From the NCBI GenBank assembly GCA_003552625.1, contig PUNM01000075.1, positions 1 to 40,154 of the forward strand: 40,154 bases of DNA, read 5' to 3'. A model generated the notes under the pieces. It was not told where the DNA came from. It worked only from the letters and a program-made list of their open reading frames with translations, and ran no database searches. A program made the position numbers and the translations under genes. Position 1 is the first letter of the stretch, and each line of letters starts with the position of its first letter. This document shows, in pieces, positions 18,472 to 26,214 of the stretch. Origin of the DNA: Ectothiorhodospiraceae bacterium. GTDB lineage: Bacteria > Pseudomonadota > Gammaproteobacteria > Nitrococcales > Halorhodospiraceae.

Positions 18472-18494
18472 CCCGGGGGCTGCTGGCCCCCGGG
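18472..18494 (+). terminator. Hairpin after ahcY
   Basis: CCCGGGGGC (18472-18480) pairs perfectly with GCCCCCGGG (18486-18494) around a TGCTG loop, 27 bases past the ahcY stop. It has no T-run, so it may act as an mRNA 3'-end stabiliser or weak terminator. Confidence 0.5.
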
Positions 18495-18513
18495 TAGTGG
18501 GTCAAGTGGTAAG

Positions 18514-18576
18514 AGCGTTCAGCGTTCAGCGTTCAGGTCTGTGTGCCTGTACGCTGAACGCTGAGCACTGAACGCT
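18514..18576. repeat. Heptamer tandem repeat arranged as a large inverted repeat
   Basis: Three perfect tandem copies of AGCGTTC (18514-18534) plus AG form the left arm. The right arm (18554-18576) is the reverse complement with two mismatches in 23, separated by 17 bases. The RNA would fold into a long hairpin just upstream of the metF ribosome-binding site. The heptamer pattern looks like a dispersed intergenic repeat rather than coding sequence; copies elsewhere cannot be checked here. Confidence 0.85.
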
Positions 18577-18598
18577 TCGAGTCAATCGGAGGGGTTCA

Positions 18599-19507
18599 AT
18601 GGAAAGCCAAAAGAAACACCCCCGCGTCTTCAGCTTCGAGTTCTTCCCGCCGAAGACGGATGAGGGCGCGGAGAACCTGCGCGTGACCCGGCAGCGCCTT
18701 GAACGGCTGAACCCGGCCTACTTCTCGGTGACCTTTGGCGCCGGGGGATCGACCCAGGATCGTACCTTCGAGACCGTGGTCGATATTCAGCGCAACAGCA
18801 CCTGCGATGCAGCGCCCCACCTGTCCTGCATCGATGCCACCCGGGAGCGGCTCAAGGAGATGATCCTTCAGTACCGTGAGGAGGGGGTGAAGTACATCGT
18901 TGCCCTGCGTGGCGACCGACCCTCCGGCTCCGGGTCCATGGGGCAGGGGGAACTCAGCTATGCCAACGAGCTCGTGGAGTTGATCCGCGAGGTTACGGGG
19001 GACCACTTCTATATTGAAGTCGGGGCCTATCCTGAGTTTCACCCTGAGGCGCCGGACGCTTTCACGGATATCGAGAACTTCGTGCGCAAGGCCAAGGCCG
19101 GTGCCGACTCCGCGATCACGCAATTCTTTTATTCGCGGGAGTGCTACTACCGGTTCGTGGAAGACTGCGAAAAGCGCGGTGTCGATATCCCGATTGTTCC
19201 GGGCATCATGCCTTTGATGAATTATGAGCAGCAGGCGCGCTTCGCGGCCGCGTGCAAGGCCGACATGCCGCGCTGGCTGGCGCAGCGTATGGAGGCTTGG
19301 GAGCACGACCCGAGGTCGCGCATGGAGTACGGCATCGACGTGGTGACCGAACTCTGCCAGGATCTGCTCGATAACGGCGCGCCGGGGATCCACTTCTATG
19401 CGCTGAACAAGGCGCCAGTCGTGGAGCGGATCTGGCACAACCTCGGTCTTTCCCGCGAGACGGGGGGCGAGGAGCGCAAGCCGGAGGAGATCGAGATTCC
19501 GGTCTGA
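18599..19507 (+). CDS. metF: Methylenetetrahydrofolate reductase
   Basis: The 302-residue FAD enzyme reduces 5,10-methylene-THF to 5-methyl-THF, the methyl donor for homocysteine remethylation. The TIM-barrel motifs are FSFEFFPPKTDEGAENL (with the catalytic Glu), YFSVTFGAGGSTQDRT, ALRGDRPSGSG, GAYPEFHPEA, ADSAITQFFY, IPIVPGIMPLMNY and GIHFYALNKA. The start follows TCGGAGGGG. It completes the local SAM-cycle set; methionine synthase is not here. A strong terminator follows. Confidence 0.97.
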   Translation: MESQKKHPRVFSFEFFPPKTDEGAENLRVTRQRLERLNPAYFSVTFGAGGSTQDRTFETVVDIQRNSTCDAAPHLSCIDATRERLKEMILQYREEGVKYIVALRGDRPSGSGSMGQGELSYANELVELIREVTGDHFYIEVGAYPEFHPEAPDAFTDIENFVRKAKAGADSAITQFFYSRECYYRFVEDCEKRGVDIPIVPGIMPLMNYEQQARFAAACKADMPRWLAQRMEAWEHDPRSRMEYGIDVVTELCQDLLDNGAPGIHFYALNKAPVVERIWHNLGLSRETGGEERKPEEIEIPV

Positions 19508-19558
19508 TTCCGGTGGAGCCCCCGTCCCCGGGGGCTGTCCGTCCGTCCGAATCTGCAG

Positions 19559-19594
19559 AAAGCCCCGGGTGACGCGGTTCACCCGGGGCTTTTT
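19559..19594. terminator. Strong Rho-independent terminator between convergent metF and pckG
   Basis: A perfect 14-bp stem, AAAGCCCCGGGTGA (19559-19572) with 19579-19592, a six-base loop, and TT beyond it give five T in all on the plus strand. The A-rich left flank gives a shorter T-run for the minus strand, so it may serve both genes. A smaller 7-bp hairpin (19517-19536) precedes it. Confidence 0.9.
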
Positions 19595-19600
19595 GAAGCG

Positions 19601-21379
19601 CTACAGGCGTTGCTCGAGCGCCGCGAGTTCCTGCCACAAGGCATCGGGCAGTCGGCCACCGAATTGCTCGTAATGCTCCAGGATCAAGGCGATCTCGCGC
19701 TTCCATCCGGCGGCATCAACAGCAAGGAGATCGGTGAGGGACTCGGTGCTGAGTTCGGTGCCCTGGAGGTCGATATCGACCGGGCGCGGCAGCTTCCCGA
19801 TTGGGCTGTCGATCGCCTCGACCCGTCCCATACCGCGCTCGAAAATCCACTTGAGCACCCGGGCGTTGTCCGAGAAGCCGGGCCATATAAAACGCCCCTG
19901 GGCGTCCTTGCGGAACCAGTTGACGTGGTAAATCCGCGGCAGCTGACGCCCCTCCGCCTGGCCTACTTGAAGCCAGTGCCCGAAGTAATCGGCCATGTTG
20001 TAGCCGCAGAAAGGTAGCATGGCCATCGGATCCCGACGCAGAGCACCGAGGTTGCCGGTGGCTGCAGCAGTCTTTTCGCTGCCCATGATGGAGCCGAGGA
20101 AGACCCCGTGTTGCCAGTCCCGTGCTTCCTGGACCAATGGAATGGTGTCGCCGCGGCGTCCGCCGAAGATGATCGCATCGATGGGAACGCCGTCCGGATC
20201 GTTCCACTCCGGGGCGATGGCCGGGCACTGGTGGGCTGGTGCGGTGAAGCGCGCATTGGGGTGGGCGGCCGGCTCGCTGCTTTCCGGCGTCCAGGGGCGG
20301 CCTTTCCAGTCGGTGAGCTTTTCCGGCAGCTCGTCGGTCATCTCCTCCCACCAGATGTCGCCCTCCGGCGTCTGAGCGACGTTGGTGAAAAGGACGTTGC
20401 CGTGGAGCGTCTCCATGGCATTCGGGTTGGACTTGTGTGAGGTGCCCGGAGCGACGCCAAAGAATCCGGCCTCCGGGTTAATGGCGTAGAGGCGGCCATC
20501 GGCCCCGAATTTCATCCAGGCGATGTCGTCCCCGATGGTCTCGACTTTCCAGCCTGGGATCGCCGGGCGCATCATGGCCAGATTGGTTTTCCCGCACGCG
20601 GATGGGAATGCGCCTGCCATGTACTGAACCTCGCCCTCCGGACTGGTGAGCTTGAGGATCAGCATGTGCTCGGCGAGCCATCCTTCATCGCGCGCCATGG
20701 CGGAGGCAATGCGCAGAGCGAAGCACTTTTTCCCGAGCAGGGCGTTGCCACCATACCCTGAGCCGTACGACCAGATCTCCCGGGACTCCGGGAAGTGGAC
20801 GATGTAGCGGTTGTTCGGGTCACAGGGCCATGGGACATCCGCCTGGCCGTCGCGCAGGGGATAGCCCACAGAGTGGAGGCATGGTACGAAACGGCCCTCC
20901 CGGCCGAGCACGTCGAGGACGGGCTGACCCACTCGGGTCATGATGTGCATGTTGGCAACCACGTACGGGGAATCGGTGAGCTGAACCCCGATGTGGGCGA
21001 TGGGCGAGCCAACGGGCCCCATGGAGAAAGGCACCACAAACAGGGTGCGGCCCTCCATGCTGCGCTGGAAAAGGCCGCGGAGATGGTCGCGCATCTCATC
21101 CGGATCGGCCCAGTTGTTTGTGGGGCCTGCCTCCTCTTCGGAAGGCGTGCAGATGAACGTGCAGTCCTCGACGCGAGCGACATCCGCCGGGTCGGAGCGA
21201 ATCAAGAAGCTGTTCGGCCGTCGTTCCGGGGCCAGTGGGTGCGCGGTCCCAGCGTCCACCATTTGCTGGCACATCGCCTGGTATTCGGCAGCGGAGCCGT
21301 CGCACCAGTAGACGTCGTCGGGGCGGCAAAGCTCCGTGATCTCGCGTACCCACCGGAGCAGTGCTTGGTGTTCAGTCAT
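19601..21379 (-). CDS. pckG: Phosphoenolpyruvate carboxykinase (GTP)
   Basis: The 592-residue enzyme interconverts oxaloacetate plus GTP with PEP, CO2 and GDP, linking the TCA cycle to gluconeogenesis. GTP-type signatures are [21 protein letters not shown], the P-loop with reactive cysteine [11 protein letters not shown] (258-268), kinase-2 motif GDDIAWMKF, and the C-terminal nucleotide-binding region around [16 protein letters not shown] 21379 is chosen because it follows GGGAGGA and gives a normal N terminus; an in-frame ATG 13 codons upstream lacks a site. It is a single gene with a 12-bp palindrome 20 bases upstream. Confidence 0.97.
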   Translation of the reverse strand: MTEHQALLRWVREITELCRPDDVYWCDGSAAEYQAMCQQMVDAGTAHPLAPERRPNSFLIRSDPADVARVEDCTFICTPSEEEAGPTNNWADPDEMRDHLRGLFQRSMEGRTLFVVPFSMGPVGSPIAHIGVQLTDSPYVVANMHIMTRVGQPVLDVLGREGRFVPCLHSVGYPLRDGQADVPWPCDPNNRYIVHFPESREIWSYGSGYGGNALLGKKCFALRIASAMARDEGWLAEHMLILKLTSPEGEVQYMAGAFPSACGKTNLAMMRPAIPGWKVETIGDDIAWMKFGADGRLYAINPEAGFFGVAPGTSHKSNPNAMETLHGNVLFTNVAQTPEGDIWWEEMTDELPEKLTDWKGRPWTPESSEPAAHPNARFTAPAHQCPAIAPEWNDPDGVPIDAIIFGGRRGDTIPLVQEARDWQHGVFLGSIMGSEKTAAATGNLGALRRDPMAMLPFCGYNMADYFGHWLQVGQAEGRQLPRIYHVNWFRKDAQGRFIWPGFSDNARVLKWIFERGMGRVEAIDSPIGKLPRPVDIDLQGTELSTESLTDLLAVDAAGWKREIALILEHYEQFGGRLPDALWQELAALEQRL

Positions 21380-21399
21380 CTGGGTCCTCCCGTCGGGCA

Positions 21400-21411
21400 C
21401 CGATGCATCGG
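21400..21411. promoter_or_regulatory. 12-bp perfect palindrome upstream of pckG
   Basis: CCGATGCATCGG lies 20 bases before the pckG start, inside its untranslated leader region. A second short inverted repeat (GGAGCG/CGCTCC, 21419-21435) is next to it. It could be an operator; no regulator can be named. Confidence 0.3.
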
Positions 21412-21540
21412 AGTCCATGGAGCGGACGTCGCTCCGCTCGGTGCGGCGAAGTGATTTGCGTCAGCGTAACATGTCGGCCCAATACGCGGGGGTCACGGCG
21501 CCGCTGGTCATCGCGGGGCGGGACTGGGTAAGCTGAGGGG

Positions 21541-21870
21541 ATGAGCCGTGAAGCGGAAGCGAGCGTTGCCGCGCCGATCCATCCGGGGGAGATCCTTCTG
21601 GATCAATTCCTGGAGCCCGCCGGCGTGACCCAGTACCGCCTGGCCAAGGCGATCGGGGTGCCGCCGCGCCGGATCAATGAGATCGTCCTCGGTAAGCGGG
21701 GGATCTCGGCGGACACCGCGCTACGGCTTGGCCGTTACTTCGGCACAGCGCCGGAGTTGTGGCTTCAGCTCCAGAACCAATACGAACTGGACCGCGCCAG
21801 TTTTGCCCTCGAGGGTAAGCTCGACGCCATTGAGCCGCTGGACCCTACCAGGGAAGGATCTCTCGGTTAG
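21541..21870 (+). CDS. HigA-type antitoxin / XRE-family regulator (no toxin partner)
   Basis: The 109-residue protein has the HigA/VapI layout: an N-terminal IHPGEILLDQFLEPAGVTQYRLAKAIGV, the helix-turn-helix PRRINEIVLGKRGISADTALRLGRYFG, and the closing PELWLQLQNQYELD motif. These proteins bind the HigBA operator and neutralise the mRNA-cleaving toxin HigB. No HigB-like gene occurs upstream (the gap to pckG is short and empty) or downstream (the next gene is a convergent SDR overlapping its 3' end by 26 bases). It could be a solitary regulator or a remnant. The purine-rich AGCTGAGGGG abuts the ATG closely. Confidence 0.85.
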   Translation: MSREAEASVAAPIHPGEILLDQFLEPAGVTQYRLAKAIGVPPRRINEIVLGKRGISADTALRLGRYFGTAPELWLQLQNQYELDRASFALEGKLDAIEPLDPTREGSLG

Positions 21871-22516
21871 GTGCATGCCAGAAACGCCCAGAGTCCTCCA
21901 GGCCGACGTGGTCCATCCGTTCGATGATCGCCGCGGCTGATTCAGGCGGGTCGATCAGGCCGCTGTGCCGCGTCATGTCGGTCCGAACCCAGCCTGGATG
22001 GAGCAGGGCGACGGCAATCCCGCGGGGGGCCAGATCGTGGGCAAGAGATGCAGCAGCCATGTTCACCGCCGCCTTGCTCATCCGGTAACCGTAGCTATTC
22101 CCCGAAGTATTGTCCTCGATGGAGCCCATGCGGCTGGTGAGGATGCCGAGTTTGCTGCCATTACCGAGCAGCGGTGTGAGGATCTCGGCCGCCATTAGGG
22201 GGCCGAGCGCATTGGTCTCGAATTGTGCCCGAATCCCTTCGACCGCCGTTTCGTCGAGCTCCCCCAGCCGCTGCACGCTCATCAGTCCGGAGACGACCAG
22301 CACCCAGTCGAGGGGGCGGCCGGTGAGGCTGGCAGCCAGGCTGCGCAGGGTGTCATGGCGGGCGACATCGATGCCCTCGTGGACTTCCGCGCCGCTGGCG
22401 CGCAGCTCGTCCGACGCGGTCCGCGCAGTGGCGATCACGTTCTCGCCGCGTTGGCACAACTGGCGGGTGATCTCCAGACCGATTCCGCGATTTGCACCGA
22501 GAATCAGCTTGGCCAT
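21845..22516 (-). CDS. Short-chain dehydrogenase/reductase
   Basis: The 223-residue Rossmann-fold oxidoreductase has the SDR dinucleotide motif at the N terminus (GANRGIGLEI, starting at residue 7), the catalytic Tyr-x-x-x-Lys in SYGYRMSKAAVNM, an upstream Ser in ILTSRMGSI, and the LLHPGWVRTDMT motif after it. It resembles the C-factor/carbonyl-reductase-like SDRs. The substrate cannot be inferred. ATG 22516 follows AGGAGGAGAG; its first bases overlap the 3' end of the MnmM-like gene by 13 bases, so it is the last gene of the nfo-led minus-strand run. Confidence 0.9.
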   Translation of the reverse strand: MAKLILGANRGIGLEITRQLCQRGENVIATARTASDELRASGAEVHEGIDVARHDTLRSLAASLTGRPLDWVLVVSGLMSVQRLGELDETAVEGIRAQFETNALGPLMAAEILTPLLGNGSKLGILTSRMGSIEDNTSGNSYGYRMSKAAVNMAAASLAHDLAPRGIAVALLHPGWVRTDMTRHSGLIDPPESAAAIIERMDHVGLEDSGRFWHAPNREILPW

Positions 22517-23133
22517 CGGCTCTCCTCCTGAATGGTTGTCATCAGGGTGGTGGCTGTCGGGGTGCTCTCTGTAACGCGTAAGCAATGGAGCACCGGTCCG
22601 CTGGGGTTACCCGAATGGTGTACCGACCACTCGACCGCTCCATACCGTTGGGCCCTCGCCATCCAATCCTCTACTGCTGCGGCCTCGTCCGGCCCACCCT
22701 GGTGCCCCCGATAGGCCAGCACGCTCAATACGCCGCCGGGGCGAAGGAGTGCGCTGGCTGCGGTGAGGCCGCGGCAGGTGGTTGCAGGCAGTGTGACGCG
22801 AGCCCGGTCCCCACCCGGCAAATAGCCAAGGTTGAACATCACGGCCCCGACTCTCCCGTGCCAGTGCTGTGGCGTCAAGGTGAGCAGGTCGGCATGGTCG
22901 CCGGTTACCAGCACAACGCGGGGCCTGAGCTCCTGCGTATCGAGGCGCTCCTGCGTCCGGCTTATGGCCGATTGCTGGCAATCGATGGCCAGAACCATCC
23001 CGCAAGCTCCCACCTGCCGTGCAAGGAAAGCGGTGTCCTGGCCGTTGCCGGCGGTGGCGTCGATGGCAAGCTCGCCGGCCTCCAGGCTCTGTGCGACCCA
23101 GCGGTGGGCGGTGTGGGTCAGTGGTTCGCTCAT
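22504..23133 (-). CDS. mnmM: YtqB/MnmM-type methyltransferase, probably tRNA wobble uridine
   Basis: This 209-residue class I methyltransferase shares the diagnostic blocks of Bacillus YtqB as I remember it: AIDATAGNGQDTAFLA (SAM motif I) and AVMFNLGYLPGGDRARVT, with a LSVLAYRGHQGGPDEAAAV segment later. YtqB (now MnmM) is reported to methylate the aminomethyl group of nm5(s2)U34 in tRNA. The ATG at 23133 overlaps the TGA of the FAD-oxidoreductase gene (ATGA), suggesting coupled translation. That neighbour resembles the oxidase half of MnmC, whose product would be this enzyme's substrate. Family assignment is confident; the tRNA role is inferred from family plus context. Confidence 0.85.
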   Translation of the reverse strand: MSEPLTHTAHRWVAQSLEAGELAIDATAGNGQDTAFLARQVGACGMVLAIDCQQSAISRTQERLDTQELRPRVVLVTGDHADLLTLTPQHWHGRVGAVMFNLGYLPGGDRARVTLPATTCRGLTAASALLRPGGVLSVLAYRGHQGGPDEAAAVEDWMARAQRYGAVEWSVHHSGNPSGPVLHCLRVTESTPTATTLMTTIQEESRWPS

Positions 23134-24188
23134 GCCGATGCCGGGGCGAGACATCCCTCGGGGATTGGCGCATCGGTAAGCAGGTGCTCAGCGAGTGCCT
23201 CCGCCAGGTACGGGGCCTGCAGCATCGCGCGCGCGCCGAGGCCGTTGAGGACAGCAGCCGGCCTCTCGGGCAACCGACCCAGCACCGGGGCGCGCTGCGG
23301 CGTGGCCGGGCGCGCCCCGGCCTGGTGGTCCACAACCTCCATGTGCGGCGGGCGCGAGAGCAAGCGTGGCAGTTGACCGAGTAGGTGCTCGCGTGCGGCG
23401 TCGGTGACGCGCGCCGGTGTGTCGGGCGCGCCGTAGGTCGCCCCGAGTCGGAAGTGGCCGCGGTGGCCGGGATGGGGCGCCAGGTAGCCGGCACGACCGT
23501 GGAAGATGTACGGCTCCACGGCGTAGGCGGGAGCGACAGTGAGCACCTCGCCGGGGATCCGTTGCAGCCCAATACCGCTTAGCCACGGGTTCTCTTGGCC
23601 GGCGGGGCCGTCACAGAAGATCACCGCCTGGTAGTGCGCGCCCCCGACTTCCGCGTGGTCGCCGCAGTCGCGAAGCTCTTGCGGTTCGATTCGGCGGTCG
23701 ATGCGCGATCCGGTGCTGCGCAGGTGCTCGTCAACGGTGCGGAGGAATGCCGGGACGTCCACGAGCCCACCGTGAATGGTGAACCCGCCCCACGGGTCGG
23801 CCAGAAGGCCGTCGTGAGCGCCCGGGGTGAAGGCGGGGCCGAGCCAGCTGGCGAACGCGCTCTCCGCAAGCCGCCGGTGATACTGCTGTAGTTCTTCGCG
23901 GCCACCCGCTGCGTGAAGGATCTCATGGCGATAGAGAAGGCGCCGGCGAAAGCGGCACTCCAGGTGCCGCCAGCGCTGCCATGAAGCGGCTACCGCGGCA
24001 GCGCCACTGGGTGGGAAGGTCAGGCGCGGCCCGGCGATGGGGGTGGCGAGTCCCGGGGTGATCCGGGATGGCGCCTGGGGGTGCCCGTCGTCGGCAACGA
24101 CGACCTGAGCGTCGCGCTCAAGGAGGCTGAGCGCGACCATGCTGCCGGCCAGGCCCTGGCCAATGATTAGATAAGGCAGTGACTGCAC
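23130..24188 (-). CDS. FAD-dependent oxidoreductase resembling the MnmC oxidase domain
   Basis: The 352-residue protein starts at GTG 24188, behind AAGGAG and 11 bases after nfo. Starting here places the FAD-binding GQGLAG (residues 10-15) in the normal position; an upstream in-frame extension does not. The fold is of D-amino-acid-oxidase/GlyOx type. The C-terminal third parallels the C-terminal domain of E. coli MnmC: GYLAPHPG, FRLGATY, RPATPQRAPVLGRLPE (compare RCATRDHLPMVGNVPD), LGARAMLQAPYLAEALA (compare LGSRGLCSAPLCAEILA), and a final PIPEG. MnmC's oxidase half converts cmnm5(s2)U34 to nm5(s2)U34. With the coupled MnmM-like gene this suggests the same pathway. An ordinary amine or amino-acid oxidase is the alternative. 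Confidence 0.75.
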   Translation of the reverse strand: MQSLPYLIIGQGLAGSMVALSLLERDAQVVVADDGHPQAPSRITPGLATPIAGPRLTFPPSGAAAVAASWQRWRHLECRFRRRLLYRHEILHAAGGREELQQYHRRLAESAFASWLGPAFTPGAHDGLLADPWGGFTIHGGLVDVPAFLRTVDEHLRSTGSRIDRRIEPQELRDCGDHAEVGGAHYQAVIFCDGPAGQENPWLSGIGLQRIPGEVLTVAPAYAVEPYIFHGRAGYLAPHPGHRGHFRLGATYGAPDTPARVTDAAREHLLGQLPRLLSRPPHMEVVDHQAGARPATPQRAPVLGRLPERPAAVLNGLGARAMLQAPYLAEALAEHLLTDAPIPEGCLAPASA

Positions 24189-24199
24189 AGCGCGACTCC

Positions 24200-25093
24200 T
24201 TAAAGGTTGATGCCCTGGTCTTCGATCTCCGGCAGAGCGGGTGTGTCGCCTTTGCTGCAGGCACGCAGCCAGCGGATCTCCTCCGCCCATCCGGCCGGCC
24301 CAGCGGGTGTCTCGAGAAACTGGGGCAGGTCGCGGGTGCGTGGATCCGTAACCGCGCGCTGGAAAGCCTCCGGTCCGATGGCTCCGCGCCCGATCAGGGC
24401 GTGGCGGTCCTTGCGACTGCCGCAGCCGGGGCGCGAATCGTTCAGGTGGAGGCCGACGAGGCGGTCCATCCCCATATGCTCCTCAAACGCTTGCCACATC
24501 GCCTCCCACCCCTCGACCGTGTGCAGGGCGTAGCCGGCGGCGAAGGCGTGGGCCGTGTCGATGCAGACACCGAACCGTTCGGGGGCTTCGAGCTGCGCAA
24601 GGATCGCCGCCAGTTCCCGGAAATCCGCCCCCACCGTCGATCCCTGTCCGGCCACATTCTCAAGCACAAGCCGGACATCGGTCTTCTCGGGGGTGTTGCG
24701 GCAGAGGGTGTTCAGTGTTGCAGCGATGGTTTCGATCCCCGCATCGACGCCGGCCTGCATGTGTGCACCCGGGTGGAAATTGAGGTATTCGATGCCGAGC
24801 TGGTGGCAACGCTCGAGCTCTGCGGCCAGAGCATCGGCGGACTTGGTGTGTTTGTCCGCGTCGGGGCTGGCCAGATTGATAAGGTAGGAGGCGTGGCTCA
24901 TGACCGCGCCGATACCGTACTGCTCTCGCGCCTGACGGAAGGCGGTCGCCTCTTCAGTGGTGATCGGTTTGACCTTCCAGCTGCGCTGGTTGCGGGTAAA
25001 GACCTGGATGCAGTCGCAGCCGATCTCTTGGCCGCGCTCGGGGGCCCGCTGGGGACCGCCGGCGGCGGAGACGTGGGCGCCAAGCTCTGGCAT
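24200..25093 (-). CDS. nfo: Endonuclease IV (AP endonuclease)
   Basis: The 297-residue zinc-dependent enzyme incises abasic sites in base-excision repair. The TIM-barrel metal ligands appear in MSHASYLINLASP, YLNFHPGAHMQAG, CIDTAHAFAAGY, HLNDSRPGCGSRKDRH and the closing FLETPA. ATG 25093 follows AGGAGGTCCC; the upstream in-frame ATG is ignored because the family begins MPELGAHVS. It is the first gene of the minus-strand run nfo, oxidase, mnmM-like, SDR. Confidence 0.96.
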   Translation of the reverse strand: MPELGAHVSAAGGPQRAPERGQEIGCDCIQVFTRNQRSWKVKPITTEEATAFRQAREQYGIGAVMSHASYLINLASPDADKHTKSADALAAELERCHQLGIEYLNFHPGAHMQAGVDAGIETIAATLNTLCRNTPEKTDVRLVLENVAGQGSTVGADFRELAAILAQLEAPERFGVCIDTAHAFAAGYALHTVEGWEAMWQAFEEHMGMDRLVGLHLNDSRPGCGSRKDRHALIGRGAIGPEAFQRAVTDPRTRDLPQFLETPAGPAGWAEEIRWLRACSKGDTPALPEIEDQGINL

Positions 25094-25247
25094 GGGACCT
25101 CCTCGTTGTGGTGTGCAGTCTACTAAGCTTGTAGTAAGCACGCACGGGACGACGGTTGCCTACAGTGATCGTTGCCCTCAGGTCATGGGCAGGAGGGCCT
25201 GGACAGGCCCGGCAAGTCATGCACGGGCAGGTTAAGGAGGTCAGAGC

Positions 25248-25694
25248 ATGGCGACAATTTGGGTGGTTGCTGCTGATGCGGCGCGGGCAAGGATCTTTGA
25301 GTCACGGAACCGATCGGGGAACGACTTGCGGGAGATCGAGACGTGGGTGAACCCGGAGTTGCGGATCCCTGCCCATGAGCGTGTGACTGATCGTCCTGGG
25401 CGCGCCTACGACTCAGGTGGTGAGGGGCGGCACGCTATGAGCGAAGGCGGGGAATTGAAAGAGGTCGAGTCCGACCGGTTCGCGCGGGAACTCGTCTCGT
25501 GGCTTGACGATGCGCTGCAGCAGCATCGCTTCCAACACTTGATGATCGCCGCTGCTCCCCACTTTCTCGGGCAGATCCGGCACCACCTGGATGGACACCT
25601 TAAAGGCTGCCTGACGGGCGAGATCGACAAGGACATCTGTCATCTGGAGCGTCCCGATCAGGTTCGCAAGCACCTGCCGGATTTCCTCGCCTGA
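25248..25694 (+). CDS. Host attachment family protein (eRF1-like bacterial domain)
   Basis: This 148-residue protein belongs to the 'protein required for attachment to host cells' family. It begins WVVAADAARARIFE, has a central acidic/Gly-rich segment, and continues FARELVSWLDDAL, HLMIAAAPHFLGQIRHHL and a C-terminal LPDFL. The fold is thought to be related to an archaeal/eukaryotic release-factor domain. The attachment label comes from early work on a plant-associated bacterium; the actual function in free-living bacteria is unknown. A very strong TTAAGGAGGT site precedes the ATG. It is a single gene, divergent from nfo, closed by a perfect terminator hairpin. Nothing in the 25094-25247 gap beyond weak -10-like sequences could be supported. 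Confidence 0.85.
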   Translation: MATIWVVAADAARARIFESRNRSGNDLREIETWVNPELRIPAHERVTDRPGRAYDSGGEGRHAMSEGGELKEVESDRFARELVSWLDDALQQHRFQHLMIAAAPHFLGQIRHHLDGHLKGCLTGEIDKDICHLERPDQVRKHLPDFLA

Positions 25695-25738
25695 GAGCCG
25701 AGGGGATCTTGACAACCCTGCCTCCTAGGAAGGGCTGT

Positions 25739-25774
25739 AATGAGCAAGGCCGCCAACAGGCGGCCTTGCTCATT
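25739..25774. terminator. Bidirectional terminator hairpin
   Basis: A perfect 16-bp stem (25739-25754 with 25759-25774) has an AACA tetraloop; TCTTC follows on the plus strand. It lies between the convergent host-attachment gene and the small membrane-protein gene. Confidence 0.82.
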
Positions 25775-25809
25775 CTTCAGGGCGAGCAGCCTCCCGTTGC
25801 GAGGGGGGG

Positions 25810-26193
25810 TCAGGCTCGCGCCGGTTGGCCGAGTTCATCCGCCATACCCAGCAGGAACTGGATCGGCGGGTAGCATGCGGCTGCTGCACCTAAACCTATG
25901 CCCACCGAAGCCCCGATCAGGGACAGGTAGTCAAGCGCTCCGCTGAGGTCGCCGAACCCTGCGCTCGTCGCTGCCGGGAGCAGGATTACCGAGATCACGA
26001 AAACCACGGCGCCAACCCCCAGTGCGCTGCCGAGGGCGCGGCCGAAGTTCCGGAAACTGCTGCCGACGCCGATGGCTGCCAGCACCAGAAGTACGACGTC
26101 GATAATCGCTACGATGACCACGGCCGCGAGGATCGGCCGCAGGAACTCAACGACGACCGTGAAGATCTCGATCAGGTTGAAGCTCATGTCCAT
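25810..26193 (-). CDS. Small integral membrane protein linked to sulfide:quinone reductase
   Basis: The 127-residue protein has three or four hydrophobic helices (about residues 7-18, 20-43, 54-77 and 88-108) and short polar loops (SSFRNFGRA). It has no signal peptide and no cysteine motif; the only Cys (107) is in the last helix. It begins 21 bases after the SQR stop, with CGGAGACG ahead of the ATG, so it is almost certainly co-transcribed. I do not recognise the family with certainty; small DUF-type membrane proteins next to SQR are known to me only as a general pattern. A role in membrane docking of SQR or quinone access is a guess. Confidence 0.72.
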   Translation of the reverse strand: MDMSFNLIEIFTVVVEFLRPILAAVVIVAIIDVVLLVLAAIGVGSSFRNFGRALGSALGVGAVVFVISVILLPAATSAGFGDLSGALDYLSLIGASVGIGLGAAAACYPPIQFLLGMADELGQPARA

Positions 26194-26214
26194 GGTTACG
26201 TCTCCGTTCGGTGA

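Noticed and set aside
18514-18576. CRISPR-like array
   Set aside because: The units are 7 bases, directly adjacent and without spacers, and there are no cas genes in the window.
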